From: Melampsora larici-populina 98AG31 | Lineage: Eukaryota; Basidiomycota; Pucciniomycetes; Pucciniales; Melampsoraceae | Length of the DNA stretch: 64,000 nt | Assembly (NCBI RefSeq): GCF_000204055.1 | Contig: NW_006768849.1 | Span: 117,875 to 181,874 of the forward strand | Direction of reading: 5' to 3' | In this document: piece after piece, positions 33,907-45,619 of the stretch | How positions within the stretch are numbered: position 1 is the stretch's first letter | How the letters are laid out: every line of letters starts with the position of its first letter | Made by a program: the position numbers and the translations under genes | Notes under the pieces: generated by a model | What the model was told of the DNA's origin: nothing | What the model saw: only the letters and a program-made list of their open reading frames with translations | Databases searched by the model: none

Positions 33907-35250
33907 TATGATAAATAACGGACAAAGAAACAAGACAGCAGCATCAAGAGCAATCAGAGCTAGTATAAGAGTGCAAGGTTTAGACACAGATGAAGAACAA
34001 ATGGTAGAAATGAACAACATCAACAATCAAGAAGCAAGCCCATTGGGAGTAAGATTGACGGGAACCTTGACAGAAGAAGGCCAAGTACTGAACTATGAAG
34101 ATATCAACAGAGTAGAACCAGTAAATTCCCTAACCAATACAGCTCAAACCCTATCTGCAAACCAAAAGTCACTGGCAAACCACCACAAACCTACATTGGA
34201 CATGTTCCATTACCATTTCCATCAGTTGTAATACCAAATACGCAAGTTTGAATTCCTAAAGAAAGCACTCAGAACTCTTCTTCAGATGTAGATGAATTCC
34301 CAAACAAATTCTTAGATGCAGGTTCATCGTCAGACGGCAAGGAAGAGAACTCAAACGGTGATAACGTCTCAGAAAACCCGGAGGAAGAACTTACCTCAAG
34401 ACAAGAACAGAAGAAGCAAAGACACTCCTCACCTTCCTTAGGATCTTCAAACAGCAGAGGAGAAAGTAGTGAAGATACAGACAATTCCTCTTCAACTTCA
34501 GAATCAGACTCAGAAAGTAGCAATGAAAGTTCAGAGTTGGAAGACAAATCAGACAATTCGGGAAAGAAGTCAAAGAAAGGTAAGAACAATTTGAGTTTAT
34601 GAAAAAGAAACTATCAGGAACTTCAAAATACTATAGTACCTCTCTTCCAAACCTTCCATACCTCAGTCTTCTTCCACACAACACTCTCATTCCTTTACCT
34701 CTTTCCAACAACCCTTTCATTCCTTTTTTAAATTTCTTTCTTCATTCCTTCACACCCAATAAAAGAACCCCTTCCTGTATTCATTCAAACACTCCCAAAT
34801 CCTATACAATCAAAAGACCTTGGGTCCCAAAGGTAGAGCGCCCCGTTAAACGGGAAGAGAGGTTTATGAAAACTCTGCCTACATGGCCAGCCTACAAGGC
34901 ACAGATGATCAAATACCTGCAAAGAGCGCAGAAGATGAAATACCTGCAAGACAGTAAGAGGTCCACCGGCGTTAATAATCTACAAAAATTATATACATCA
35001 GAGTCGGAAATAACATTTAAAGAACACAAACAAAATTGCTGAAACTCTGTTTGATTGATTACAGATTGAAAACAAAAAAGAAAGCTGCAACTGAGAAAAG
35101 AACTAGCGAATGCAAAAAGCCAGATTAAGAAACTCAAAAAGATGGCAAAGGTAGAACCATCCAAATTAAGCAAGAGCAAGAAGAAGACTTCTTCAAAGAA
35201 AAGAAAAAGAGAAAAAGAAGTAAGACAAAAGGAATTCAAGTAGAAATAGG
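33907..35250 (+). pseudogene. Charged low-complexity ORF remnants of unknown origin
   Basis: Three plus-strand pieces follow one another. At 33,908-34,231 is a polar frame with ASRAIRASIRVQGLDTDEE. At about 34,270-34,590 is an acidic Ser/Glu/Asp-rich stretch. At about 35,060-35,240 is a Lys-rich coiled-coil tail. The frames are interrupted and I recognise no domain. Given the DIRS gag-like relic at 38 kb these may be 5' parts of the same retroelement, but this is a guess. Confidence 0.35.
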
Positions 35251-35625
35251 TGTTGAACCAAATTCCAGTCTAATCAAGCCTGCCTCGCAGTGTAGAAAAA
35301 AACGCGCAGCGCCAGGCGCTGCCGTTTAACTACCTGGATAGTCAAAACCACGTGCGCAGTGTCTTTTGCTCCGAATTTGGTGTCAGGGTTTTTTTCAACT
35401 ACACTCCCAGCTACTGGAGCTGGGTCAGCCAACATTCCACTATTGTCAACCACACACTATTCATTAAACCACATCACTCAATACTCATCGATTTATTCAA
35501 TCCAAAACCCTTCCAAAATCGACACCCCTTTAGTCTCTCACTCCATTGACTACAGTACGTTAAACTCCACAGCTTCAAGAGTTAAATGATATCAATAAGA
35601 AGATTGGGAAGTTTCAAGATTGCAT

Positions 35626-36711
35626 CAACACCCAATTCGCAACAAAACACACCAAAATCTCGGTATATTTCGTTGCGTTGCAACCCTACCAAAACGAAAC
35701 CAACCGCAATTGACAAACCGCAATTCAAAACGCAATCAAATCAAAACCAAAATTTATTTTGGATTTTGCTTGTCCAAAAGCTTTCCAGCGTAATGTCATC
35801 CGTTCTGGTATTCTTTGACTATCTTCTAAGGTATGACAAAGCAAGACTGTACACAATGATTTATTGAGTGCAGCAAGAAAGACTAGCAAGGACTAGCAGG
35901 AATAGATGCTCCATGAAAGCACTACATATGGAGTGTCATAACCTCATACATAGTTAAGATTGATGATTGAGTTGGAAAAACACCAGATCGCTGGGTGTTT
36001 GTTTGTTGATAAAAAAGATGCTTTGGATTCATTCCGAGAGTCTTCTAGCAATAGAGATATGTAGATCAAGAGATGTACAACTCATGATGCATCTGATTCC
36101 TGAACCAATCAAATTGGCACGCTCGTAGAATGACAAGAATGACAGATATAAGACTTTTGATGGAATTTGATCAGAGTATTGATCGACATGAAAAGCATAG
36201 TTCAAGAAGTGATGGTGGTTGAGATAGGTAAGGAAACCATTCAACTTCATCAGTTTTTGAGTCTAGGTGAATCTATTGAGTTGAGAAACTAGTTACAATT
36301 CTGGCGCTTCAAAAACAAAAAATTGGATCAACGATAGAACAATTCAGTCGTGTTTTTGGCTATATGAACTTGTTTTGGTCTTGTCTTCCGTCTTTGGCTT
36401 CTGAACAATGAATACTCTTGATGCTGTCATTTAACAAAGGTCATTGTAGTACATGGCAGACCACCCAGTGCAGATGGGAAAGGACATTCCTCTCGCCTCT
36501 CACAAACTTGCAACCATCCAAAATATGTTTTGTTTCGTTGCAAGTTGCGGTTCACCTGGTCTGGTTTTGTTTTGGTTGAACCAAAACTACGTGTTCCACC
36601 ATAATTTTTTGGTGCGAGAGCACCACAATCATATTTTGGTTGCGTTTAGGCCCTTAAATCGCACCGAAATCACAATGCAACTGAAATATGTTGCGGTGCG
36701 GTTTGGGTGTT
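35626..36711. mobile_element. Non-autonomous hAT-like element, GCAA/TTGC-rich
   Basis: The left end CAACACCCAATTCGCAAC and the right end GTGCGGTTTGGGTGTT are imperfect inverted repeats. ATTGCAT flanks both sides (35,619-35,625 and 36,713-36,719), and 7 of 8 positions match if an 8-bp duplication is assumed. Both arms are full of GCAAC, GGTTTTG and CCAAAAC words. The centre is AT-rich with no transposase. Confidence 0.65.
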
Positions 36712-36719
36712 AATTGCAT

Positions 36720-37960
36720 TGAGTTGATTGTATGTTCAAACAATTAGTCAGAGATAGAGTTAGTTTCTTTACTTCTTCCAGAAAAGAAATCGTAGAAAAC
36801 CTCACTTGAACTGATTCTATCTCTCCATTTTTCACATCAAACAAAACTCAAGGGATAAAAAGTCAGATGGAATCAAAATTTCATTAAACAATTTCAGAAT
36901 CCAAAAACCTTCAAGTGCAATAGTAGAGTAACAAACCTCTCTCCCTCAAAAAAAGAAAACTGCAAAAAACAGTTTCTTCAACCTGAAAAGAATTTCTGAT
37001 TGACCTTTATTTTTACCAAAACAAATGGATGATTTAACTTGAACAGACAATCAATTCTAAATTTTGTTACACAAGAACCTGATACAGATTAAAGGATTCA
37101 TATCTTTTATAAACGTGAAAAATCAGTAGGCATTAAACCCATAAGAAAGTAAGGAAATCATTCCTTCAAGATGCACCTTTCAACAACAGATTCATCAAGT
37201 AAACTTTGTATCAATTCTTTTTTATTTCTTGTATTTTTATTCTATCTGGGTTCATCGGTGTATCAGGCAAATGTAAAATCAAAACTGCTATCTTGATCTA
37301 TGCAAAATTAACAGTTTTAATGGCACAACACTTCACTTTAGAAGAATTTAAGAAGCAGAATCATTAGTCTTTGCATTTTCAATCAAATTGTTTTTTGGTT
37401 CAATGAATAGTAACTGTATATTCTTGATGATCATTAATATATCTATCAAATAATCTTGAACTTGATCAAGTTCTTGATCTTTAATCAATATAAACTTGTG
37501 GGTGGATTAATAACATTTGCTTGGATCTTTTTAACTCAATCCTTTCTTGATCAAGCTTCTTGTAAAACCATTGTAGTGATTTCTTACCATGCTAAATGAG
37601 CTGAACTTTAGCATGTAGTTCACCTGGTAACTTTCTATCATTTAGATAAGCTTGACAAAATACTAATTGATCACAGTCTTTGTACTACAAACCACATGTG
37701 CACTTTCTTTTTTTCTATTTATTCAAAGTAGTTGTGAAGAGGAAAAAACGATTTTTTCACCTGAAATGCTGCAAAACAGTGCGGAAAAAAACTACGCTTT
37801 CAACTACTGAATCCACGGAGAATCCTGCCTCCGCTTGCATTGAAGCTACCCATTTTGCCTGCCACCAAAAAAAGTTACACTGCCAATTTCAGTGTTTTCA
37901 GTGCTGCGCAGCACTGCGAGCCAGGCTTGGTTCAATCCAACTACAACCTTATTGGAGGAA
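36720..37960. other. AT-rich stretch, no gene seen
   Basis: About 1.2 kb of AT-rich sequence with no domain, splice pattern or repeat structure I can support. The first part of a 184-codon frame starting at 37,680 has no recognisable content until about 38,000. Confidence 0.45.
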
Positions 37961-39000
37961 GCAGATGAAGAAATTCCACTCTTCAGTCCCCTTGACAGTT
38001 TTCGATCAGAGATTCGCCTTAGCCAAAAATGAAGAATACAAAAAACAACACCACTTGTCCTCTTTGAAAACCTCCAAGAATAAAGGTTTAGACGCACCTT
38101 CAGAATTCAAGATGACTTACGGTGAATGGACAGAAAACATCAGTCTGTTTAAACAATACTTGATAATGCACAATCAACACGGCGTGGCCGGGAGGATAAG
38201 TTACCACATTAAAAACATTAAACAAGTAAAGTAAGCAAAACATTTAAGTCAACACAGATAACAAAGAGGCTGAAAGTAATGATCAAATTAGACGTGCAAC
38301 AGAGTGTTGGATGACAGCTCTACAATATGACATCTTATGCAGAAGACACATCTTTGTTGAAAGAGAAGAAAAAGAGCCAATAAAGGACATTGGAACCTTT
38401 ATGAAGAAATATGAAGACAAGGCAAAAAACAAGTCCTTAAACTTTGGCAAGGCAAACAGAGGAGAAACTAATCCATATGCAAAAGGTGGAAAATCCGAGT
38501 TTAAACACCCAGAAACAGGTCAACGAATGTAGGTAAAAGACTTAGAAATAACTTAAAGAAACAACATACTGATGTAGTCACCTGAGAAAACAGAGACCAA
38601 CTGTCAGCAACAGTCGCACAATCGGGGTCAAAAGACATCAACTATCTCTTTCAAAAGAGGAGAAGAGCACCTAGACCACCCAGAGGAATGCAACATGGTA
38701 TCAACCCGTATACACCTACGCCACACAAAAACCCGTATAACAGCATGTTCCAATCAGTACAACACAGCCCACCAGCCCTCCATTTTGGTTTCCAGTCTCA
38801 AAACCATATGAACAATCTGGGGTACGCAAGCACAAGTGCAAGCAGCCAACAGAGTACATCAGTCCCAATGAGGCAAAATAACAGAGGAACGAGAGGAACA
38901 CGGAGAGGAGGAAGAGGTGGGGCAAATAAGCCACAAGAAGAATTTTACGTGAGAGCATGTATCACCAAATGCTTTCTTGGAAGTGAACCTACCACAAAAA
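37960..39000 (+). pseudogene. DIRS-type gag-like protein remnant
   Basis: Three pieces in changing frames: 38,095-38,234 with EFKMTYGEWTENISLFKQYL and GVAGRISYHIKNIKQVK; 38,280-38,532 with RRATECWMTALQYDILCRRH and NPYAKGGKSEFKHPETGQ; 38,690-38,960 with a Gln/Asn/Pro-rich tail ending in an RGTRRGGRGG basic box. This organisation (helical domain, YD-type motif, NPYA-GG, RGG tail) resembles gag-like proteins of basidiomycete DIRS elements. It has stops between pieces. No RT follows. Confidence 0.45.
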
Positions 39001-39074
39001 GACACACCCCACAGGTTTTCTCATATATACTCTAACTTAACACAAGTCCAAATCTACCGCAGGGCTCTCTTAAC

Positions 39075-39612
39075 CTTGCAAGCTTGGTGCCCTGGGGAGG
39101 GACTTGCGACTAATCACATACTTTTGGTGGTCAAGCAGGAACCCAAACCCCCATTCAGCTTTACAGCTGCCTATCTTTTGTAGTTTGGATGCTACGAATT
39201 TTCTGAGGAGACCAAAATCTTCTGGAGAATGAAATGTACACCTTTGATCTTTGACCACAGCTGCTGGATCAAATGGCAGTCCTCTTGCATTGAAAGAGGA
39301 TTGTGTTTGATTATAACTTTTGTTTCAAAAATACAGTCACTGCCACCAACCAAATTTCAAATTCCAAAAACATCTGTTCTTTTTTGTGGATGCTCAGAAA
39401 AAAGTTAAAGGAATTCTGAATAGACAGATGTGTTGGGACTTTCTTGAAGTATCTCCAGTTACAAATCAAACAGGGGTTGATTGAGTGGAAGTGGGACTTT
39501 TTGAGGTGGTGACAAAGTCTCCACGCCAAACTCAAATTTAAGCAGTCCTGCTCGACCACCAGGGAAGCCCAATTAGTCCTAAGTCCCTCACCAGACACCC
39601 AAGCTCGTGAGG
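39075..39612. repeat. Fold-back repeat, possible MITE
   Basis: The left block (about 39,077-39,150: GGGAGGGACTT, GACTAAT, GGTGGTCAAGCAGGA) recurs inverted at about 39,545-39,612 (TCCTGCTCGACCACC, ATTAGTCC, AAGTCCCTCACC). Matches are imperfect and I did not find a target duplication. Confidence 0.5.
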
Positions 39613-39694
39613 AAGAAGTTTCTGACTGTGGGACTTAGTTAAGTTAGATATATACCACCCACTTTGGTAAAAAAAAGTCGCATTAATAATTTAA

Positions 39695-40582
39695 GGCTGT
39701 TGCTATTTGCAGCCCACATGAAATCCATGTAGGCGCTGCCAAAACAGCGCTTACATGAAGGTTTCCCACGAAAAAGCGCCTACATTTATGATGTAGGCGC
39801 TTTTTCCTTTTTCAAATGACGCCTACAGGCTGAAAAACCAATGTAGGCGTCATTTGTGTACGCCTACATTCTAAAAATAAGATGTAGGCGCTATTTTCAA
39901 GTGCCTACATTCTAAAAATAAAATGTAGGCACTTTTTTTGAGCGCCTACATTGTTTTTTCCATGTAGGTGCTTAAGTTAGTTATAAGGGTCTTATACACG
40001 TGTGAATGCAAATCTATAAGGGTGCTGGTAATAATATATAAGGGTGTTGGTATTAAATTTCAAGGGTGGTGAGATTAATTATAAGGGTGGTGAGATCAAT
40101 TATAAGGGTGGTGAGATTAATTATAAGGGTGTTGGTATTAAATGATAAGGGTATTAAATGTAAGAGTGTGCATTTGATTATAAAATTATAAGGGTCTTTT
40201 AATTAATTATAAGGGTGTTGGAATTAAATCATAAGGGTGTTGGAATTAAATTATAAGGGTGTTGGTATTAAATTATAAGGGTGTTGGTATTAACATATGT
40301 AGGCGCACAAAAAATACGCCTACAGTCAAAAAAAAGATGTAGGCACATTTTCGTGACGCCTACACAATGTAGGCACTTCAAATTTACGTCTACATTTCAT
40401 TTTTAGAATGTAGGCGTACACAAATGACGCCTACATTGGTTTTTCAGCCTGTAGGCGTCATTTGAAAAAGGAAAAAGCGCCTACATCATAAATGTAGGCG
40501 CTTTTTCGTGGGAAACCTTCATGTAGGCGCTGTTTTGGCAGCGCCTACATGGATTTTGTGTGGGCTGCAAATAGCAAGGGCC
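39695..40582. mobile_element. 888-bp hAT-type fold-back element with GTAGGCGC hairpin arms
   Basis: An exact 8-bp target duplication TAATTTAA (39,687-39,694 and 40,583-40,590) flanks inverted ends GGCTGTTGCTATTTGCAGCC and its mirror ending GCAAGGGCC. Each arm (about 280 bp) consists of alternating ATGTAGGCGC and GCGCCTACAT words with short A/T spacers, so each arm can itself fold into several hairpins. The centre carries a separate 20-bp tandem array. There is no coding sequence. Confidence 0.9.
39974..40298 (+). repeat. ~20-bp tandem array, ATTATAAGGGTGTTGGT type
   Basis: Roughly a dozen degenerate copies of a TTATAAGGGTG(T/G)TG(G/A) unit fill the space between the two arms of the hAT-type fold-back element. 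Confidence 0.85.
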
Positions 40583-40590
40583 TAATTTAA

Positions 40591-41475
40591 TGTGACTCTT
40601 ACATCACAGTGAGAAATTTTCTCATTGTGTGTGTATATGTAAAATCACATAACACTTTGTTCTTTGGGAACATTCGGTAAAAGGTATGTAGAAGGTATGT
40701 GATCACTATTCAGCGTGATCAATCACAATAGCACTTTGTGCCCCCTGTTAAAGGAGGTCATCGACTTCAATGATGGTCAAACCAGTGGAATTTCCCTCCC
40801 CTCAACGCCACAACATCATTCACTTTTTGACTTAAACATTCAAACTAAAGAGACTCAGGCAATTTTTCGATGTGATTTGTTTTTCAATATCATTGAACCT
40901 TTTGTGTATCAATGATCATCAATTGCATCAGAAATAAAACATCTTCAATAATGACAAATTTAAATCAAACTAGCACATCAGTGGCGGGCACCGCTTTCAA
41001 CATCTCAAATTATGTGGATGGCATGAGTGTCTTCCATGCGATACAATACAAATTATGATTGGGCTTGTATAGACTCTTCAAAAGATCACTTCAACATAAT
41101 TCATATGAATCAGCAAATGTTGAGCTTCATGAATAACTTCACTGGCTGGTGAACTATTTGGTTTGATAAATCTCAATATGAATAAGTGACTTTAGAATCC
41201 ACACATGTCAGACATAGGGACAACTTTGCAAGTGATCTGCTGGAGTATACAAATGTCAAATTTGAATATGTTCTTTTTGTCAAGATATATCATTTATTTC
41301 AATCACGACAAACACATACCTCACCAAAACCATACAGTCACCGATACAATATGATCACCAATACAAATTCACCGATACAAAACCTCAAACCTAATTACAA
41401 TTTAGCTGTATCATCATTGTATCACTCAACTTAGTTCATACTGATCGCCACTTCGCGCACACCTCTTTTTCCTCA
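40591..41475. other. No gene seen
   Basis: AT-rich DNA with short unrelated frames only. At about 41,310-41,390 a few ACACATACCTCACC/CACCGATACAA units repeat loosely. Confidence 0.45.
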
Positions 41476-42072
41476 TCAGTCCACTGAGGAAAATTAGGCG
41501 TGTGAGTTCTTTTCTCTAACATTATATTCAATTCATTCATATCAACCTTATTCATCAATTGTTCTTGTTTCTGTTATCTCCTTTTGTATAGATTGAATCT
41601 TGTCCCTCTCACCTTTAATAGGTGTGTAGTATTGTTGTCCTTGGTGTTCAGAACCAGAAGGACTTAGCCCGTTTACTGGCTTTTACCAGGTCTGTTGTTT
41701 AAGTTATGATCAATGAAATTATCAGTCCACTGAGGAAAATTAGGCGTATTGAATCTTGTCCCTCTCACCTTTAATAGGTGTGTAGTATTGTTGTCCTTGG
41801 TGTTCAGAACCAGAAGGACTTAGCCCGTTTACTGGCTTTTACCAGGTCTGTTGTTTAAGTTATGATCAATGAAATTATCAGTCCACTGAGGAAAATTAGG
41901 CGTATTGAATCTTGTCCCTCTCACCTTTAATAGGTGTGTAGTATTGTTGTCCTTGGTGTTCAGAACCAGAAGGACTTAGCCCGTTTACTGGCTTTTACCA
42001 GGTGTGTAGTATTGTTGTCCTTGGTGTTCAGAACCAGAAGGACTTAGCCCGTTTACTGGCTTTTACCAGGTG
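41476..42072 (+). repeat. 156-bp tandem repeat array with partial units
   Basis: The unit starting ATTGAATCTTGTCCCTCTCA occurs at 41,592, 41,748 and 41,904, exactly 156 bp apart each time. A GTCCACTGAGGAAAATTAGG block ends each unit and also precedes the array at about 41,478. The last unit is followed by a repeat of only its TGTGTAGTATTGTTGTCC to TTTTACCAG part (from about 42,001). No coding signal is present. Confidence 0.93.
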
Positions 42073-43237
42073 TCGAGTTCCTTGGATTCTCTCACTTTTC
42101 TGTTCATACACAGTGTAAGGAAATCAGATTTGAATTCACTTTAGCATGCATGATGGAGTAATGCTGCATTGAAAGCCTTCAAGAACATTTTTTTTCCAAA
42201 TATTGTGACCCTCATCTTTGACAAACAATTTACAGGTAGAATCAGGTCAACATAGTCAATAAGTATGAAGAACACAGATTCCAATGGATCTCTTTGCCTG
42301 GCACCTTCAAAACACCTCAGCTTGACAATTCATCTGTTGAAACCCCGAATTGATGATCCCCAGTATAAACTTTCCAATTGTCAGTTCAAAGAAGTCATAA
42401 ACTGACCACAGACCCGGTGTATTAAGATTAAAATGCATTGAGTGAAGCTAATTCATCTCCTACTAAGTTGAGAGTTGTTTCATATTTTGTTGATACTCTT
42501 CTGCATGCTTGTGTATATATAGTTCAATCAAGTCAGAAACACAAGGTTTGAATTGATGATAAAGCGAGTTATATTGAGAGACTTTTGCAAATGATGAGTC
42601 AACAAACTGTGATTGAGTAATAGAATCCTGCAGATAAGCTCTGTTGAGTTAATTTGAATCAAAAGGATTGAACGTTGAAGACATGAAACGCTTTGAATTG
42701 AATGTTTTCAGATCTATCTTCTAAGAATTTCATCAAAATTTTCAAGTTATCTTTGTTTGAAACATATTTATTCATCACATTATAATTTGACCTGTCGAAG
42801 CGGATTTTGCCTAATTACCCAATCAATTGTCATACTGTAACGTAATTTGTTGATTGGATCAGAGAAGAATGTATTGCAAAGAACTGGATTAAAAAGAGCC
42901 AAAGTGGATTAGTTAAGTAAGTAGAGAAACAAAAATTGATTGTTGTCTTCAAGAAAGGCTGAGACCATTGGTTTATGACGTGTTCAACACGCTTTGCAAC
43001 TTGAAATTGCATCACAAGCCATTCCCAAAGTGGTTTGCTCACTATATTGAGGAGGATCATATAATCTGATCCAAAACCAAACTGATAAGCTTCAAGTAGA
43101 CCAATATAGAATATAGTGATAGACAAACCAATCTGAATAGAGTAAAATTTTAGCCATGACTTCATGCCTCAACATTTCTTTCAGAAGCATTCCAGTGTTC
43201 AAAGCTATCTCCGGGTTCTCATATCTGTAGACAGTGT
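42073..43237. other. No gene seen
   Basis: About 1.1 kb of AT-rich DNA with no supported gene or element. Confidence 0.45.
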
Positions 43238-43527
43238 GAGTCTATTCTCAGAGTTTCTTACTTTACGGTAAGAATTCTATATGTATTTATTAGTATTTCA
43301 TCTTACTTACTAATCACCTGAATACATATTTCAGAGCTCTTAACTTAGAGTTTCTAAGTTATGTAACTCTCTCTCAACCTTGGCCTATAATCATGGCTGA
43401 GGTTGAGGTTCATTGGGGGAGCCCGGGCAAGGGATCGGCTGACTTTTGCGTCACGGTTTAATTTGCCACTGACGTCAACGCCGATCTCTCACCCAGCTGG
43501 GTGGGTGGGTGGAAATTGAATTCTTTC
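43238..43527 (+). repeat. Flank repeat, copy A: uninterrupted target sequence
   Basis: It begins TTCTCAGAGTTTCTTAC, runs through ATATGTATTTATTAGTAT and CCTTGGCCTATAATCATGGC, then GAGGTTGAGGTTCATTGGGGGAGCCCGGGCAAGG and a GGATCGGCTGACTTTTG tail. Copy B at 43,745 matches its first part, and the sequence after 63,657 matches its last ~83 bp. It is probably part of a larger repeat family, perhaps an LTR. Confidence 0.85.
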
Positions 43528-43744
43528 TGACCCATGAGGTTGGATTGTCTATGACTAGTTCAGCTGAGCGGTATAAACTACTTGAGGGGGGTGAGTTTGG
43601 CACCAGTGGAGTCTGGGATGCGCAAACTTTTCCCCTCTCTAGCGGGCTATGTGTATTGCTTGCTGTATGGGTTTATACCTAAGTCGCTGGAAACTCAGTC
43701 ATGGAACTAGGCCTTAAGCTGTTCTTTAGTTAAGACTGGCAATC

Positions 43745-43909
43745 CATTCTCAGAGTTTCTTACGTAACAGTAAGAATTCTATATGTATTTATTAGTATGT
43801 CATCTTACTTACTAATCACCTGAATACATATTTCAGAGTTCTCAACTTAGAGTTTCTAAGTTATGTAACTCTCTGTCAACCTTGGCCTATAATCATGGCT
43901 GAGGTTGAG
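43745..43909 (+). repeat. Flank repeat, copy B (interrupted by two insertions)
   Basis: Nearly identical to 43,238-43,400 and ending GGCTGAGGTTGAG. It is then broken by a hAT-like MITE (43,910-44,287), resumes for GAGGTTCATTGGG, is broken again by the 19-kb CACTA-ended block, and resumes at 63,657. Confidence 0.85.
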
Positions 43910-44287
43910 CAACCCTGGGCCAGCAACGCAGGTGTTGCGTGCTGCGCTGCGGTTGCGTTGCGGTTTTTCTGACCGCACCGCACCATAGAATCAATTTTCA
44001 GGTTGCGGCCTGACCCGCAGCGCAACAAGATCACTCAGATGGGTGTTTTTTTTGGGCCGCAACAACGTTTGTTGCGTTGCTGCCCCAAATTGATGTTTTT
44101 TTGGCGCTGTTGCGCCTGTTGCGTTGCGCAACTGTCAAGGCGCCACGCAGCCTAGCCTTGACTTTTGTTGTTGCGGTACTTCCCGCAACGCAGCGTCTGC
44201 TGCTTGTTGGTGTTGCGTGTTGCGGAGCAACGCATCAAAAAACGGGTGTGCTGCGGCGCGTTGCGTTGCTGGCACAGGGCTGGGTTG
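43910..44287. mobile_element. hAT-like palindromic MITE (TTGCG-rich family, copy B)
   Basis: Starts CAACCCTGGGCCAGCAACGC and ends with the inverted GCGTTGCTGGCACAGGGCTG plus GGTTG. Arms are dominated by GTTGCG/CGCAAC words like the element at 1,607-1,999. Copy A of the flank repeat lacks it, which fixes the insertion point inside GAGGTTGAGGTTC. The exact duplication is ambiguous (5-7 bp) because the target resembles the element end. Confidence 0.8.
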
Positions 44288-44299
44288 AGGTTCATTGGG

Positions 44300-45480
44300 C
44301 ACTACAAACAAATGTTGCAATTCCGTCAGGAATTTTGATTTTTTTTGTCCAGAATTTTGATTACCAAAAAAATCAAAATCCCGTGACAGAATTGGGACGG
44401 AATTTCGATGTTCTGAAAACAAATTAACATTCCGTGACAGAATTATGACGGACTTTTGAAAGTGCATGCCCATGTGCAACCAACCAAGAAATGGCTGAAG
44501 CGCCTTGTTTGTGGTGTATACCGGCCTTCAGGGCATTTGGCCTATGTAGCCATCTTTGCATGTATCTTCCCTTATTACAAGGAACATATTGGGTGCTTGT
44601 GTATTTTCCCTTGTATTACATCCATCTCGAATACTTTCTTTTCATCATCATTCTTATAATCTCATCACTCATCATCTTATTTACATAAATCTCGATAATA
44701 CAGTGGGTAAACCCGAGTACGTGTTCCAAGCCACCCTGCATAGAGCTTTGGGTCCGAAATTTTTGAGATTTTTTTGCCATTTTTTCTGCTTTTTTTGGCG
44801 GGAGAAGAAGGTCGAGGGGTGGTGCTAGGTTGCAAAAGTTTGGTTTTTTTTTCAAAAAAAGGCAAATTTGGAGGTTATTTGCCACTTGAGCCACCATATT
44901 CATCAAATTATGGGCCTAGTGCGTTGCTAAGTAGCTAGCTAGGTACCTAATTGAGGCCTAGGTCCGAAAATCCAAACCCCTAAAAGAGTAAAATCATATT
45001 TTTGGTCTCCAAAACCATATTCCTAGATTCATCAAAGCAATACCTTTTCAATAGGGGCTCTCAAACCTGACCCGGTTTTCAAAAACCCAGTTGACCCAGT
45101 TGACTTTTTGGCAGTAACTTTGTATATAAATTTGAAATTTATTGACAGCTCCCAGCCACAAAGTCAACTGGGTCAACTGGGTTTTTTGAAACCGGGTCAG
45201 GTTTGAGAGCCCCTAATGGTCTGGGTGCCAGTCTCAAACATTCAGATTGAGTGCCCCGACATTGCCCCAAAAGGTGAAATTGGATTTTGCAGGGCAGGTC
45301 GGAACACGTACTCGGGCTTACCCACTGTACATCTCAAGCTTTTCTTTTGATCACTTCACTGCATAAGTTTACCAGCCATCAAATAGCATCAAATCAACAA
45401 GCTTCTTGCATAACACCACTCCCATAATCTTCGGACACAAATCCCAAGGCCATCTCCTTTTCAAGTTTATCACTATCAAC
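44300..45480 (+). repeat. Left long terminal inverted repeat (with nested MITE)
   Basis: The arm matches the reverse complement of 63,070-63,656: CACTAC end, AATTCCGTC/GGGACGGAA subterminal motifs, the GGGCATTTGGCC region, TTATAATCTCATCACTCATC, then after the MITE GATCACTTCACTGCATAAG, CATCAAATCAACAAGCTTCT and GGACACAAATCCCAAGGCCA. Excluding the 627-bp MITE the arm is about 550 bp. Its inner limit is gradual. Confidence 0.8.
44701..45327. mobile_element. 627-bp fold-back MITE with TA duplication
   Basis: The ends CAGTGGGTAAACCCGAGTAC... and ...GTACTCGGGCTTACCCACTG match over 27 bp with one mismatch, with TA on both sides (44,699-44,700 and 45,328-45,329). A second, internal ~53-bp inverted repeat (GGGGCTCTCAAACCTGACCC at about 45,054 and its mirror near 45,200) makes a hairpin. 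The other CACTA arm lacks it, which defines its empty site. Tc1/mariner-type by target site. Confidence 0.9.
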
Positions 45481-45619
45481 CCTCTTCCTCCCAACTGTCT
45501 TGTCTTGTGCAAAACTCACCATTGATCATGGTGCGCACCAGTTCAATCCTCTTCGCATCTCTGATCACTGTCACTTGAAAAGCTGATCCTATGTCAATTT
45601 TTCAAAATACATGCAAATC

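Noticed and set aside
34269..34589. Minus-strand Ser/Leu/Phe-rich frame
   Set aside because: Antisense of the acidic low-complexity stretch on the plus strand.
39695..40582. Regularly spaced direct and inverted short repeats suggestive of a CRISPR array
   Set aside because: Eukaryotic context, alternating orientation, no unique spacers, and an exact 8-bp target duplication with inverted ends: a fold-back transposon.
44077..44479. Open frames of about 115 codons on both strands
   Set aside because: They lie across the second copy of the same MITE and the CACTA arm; not genes.
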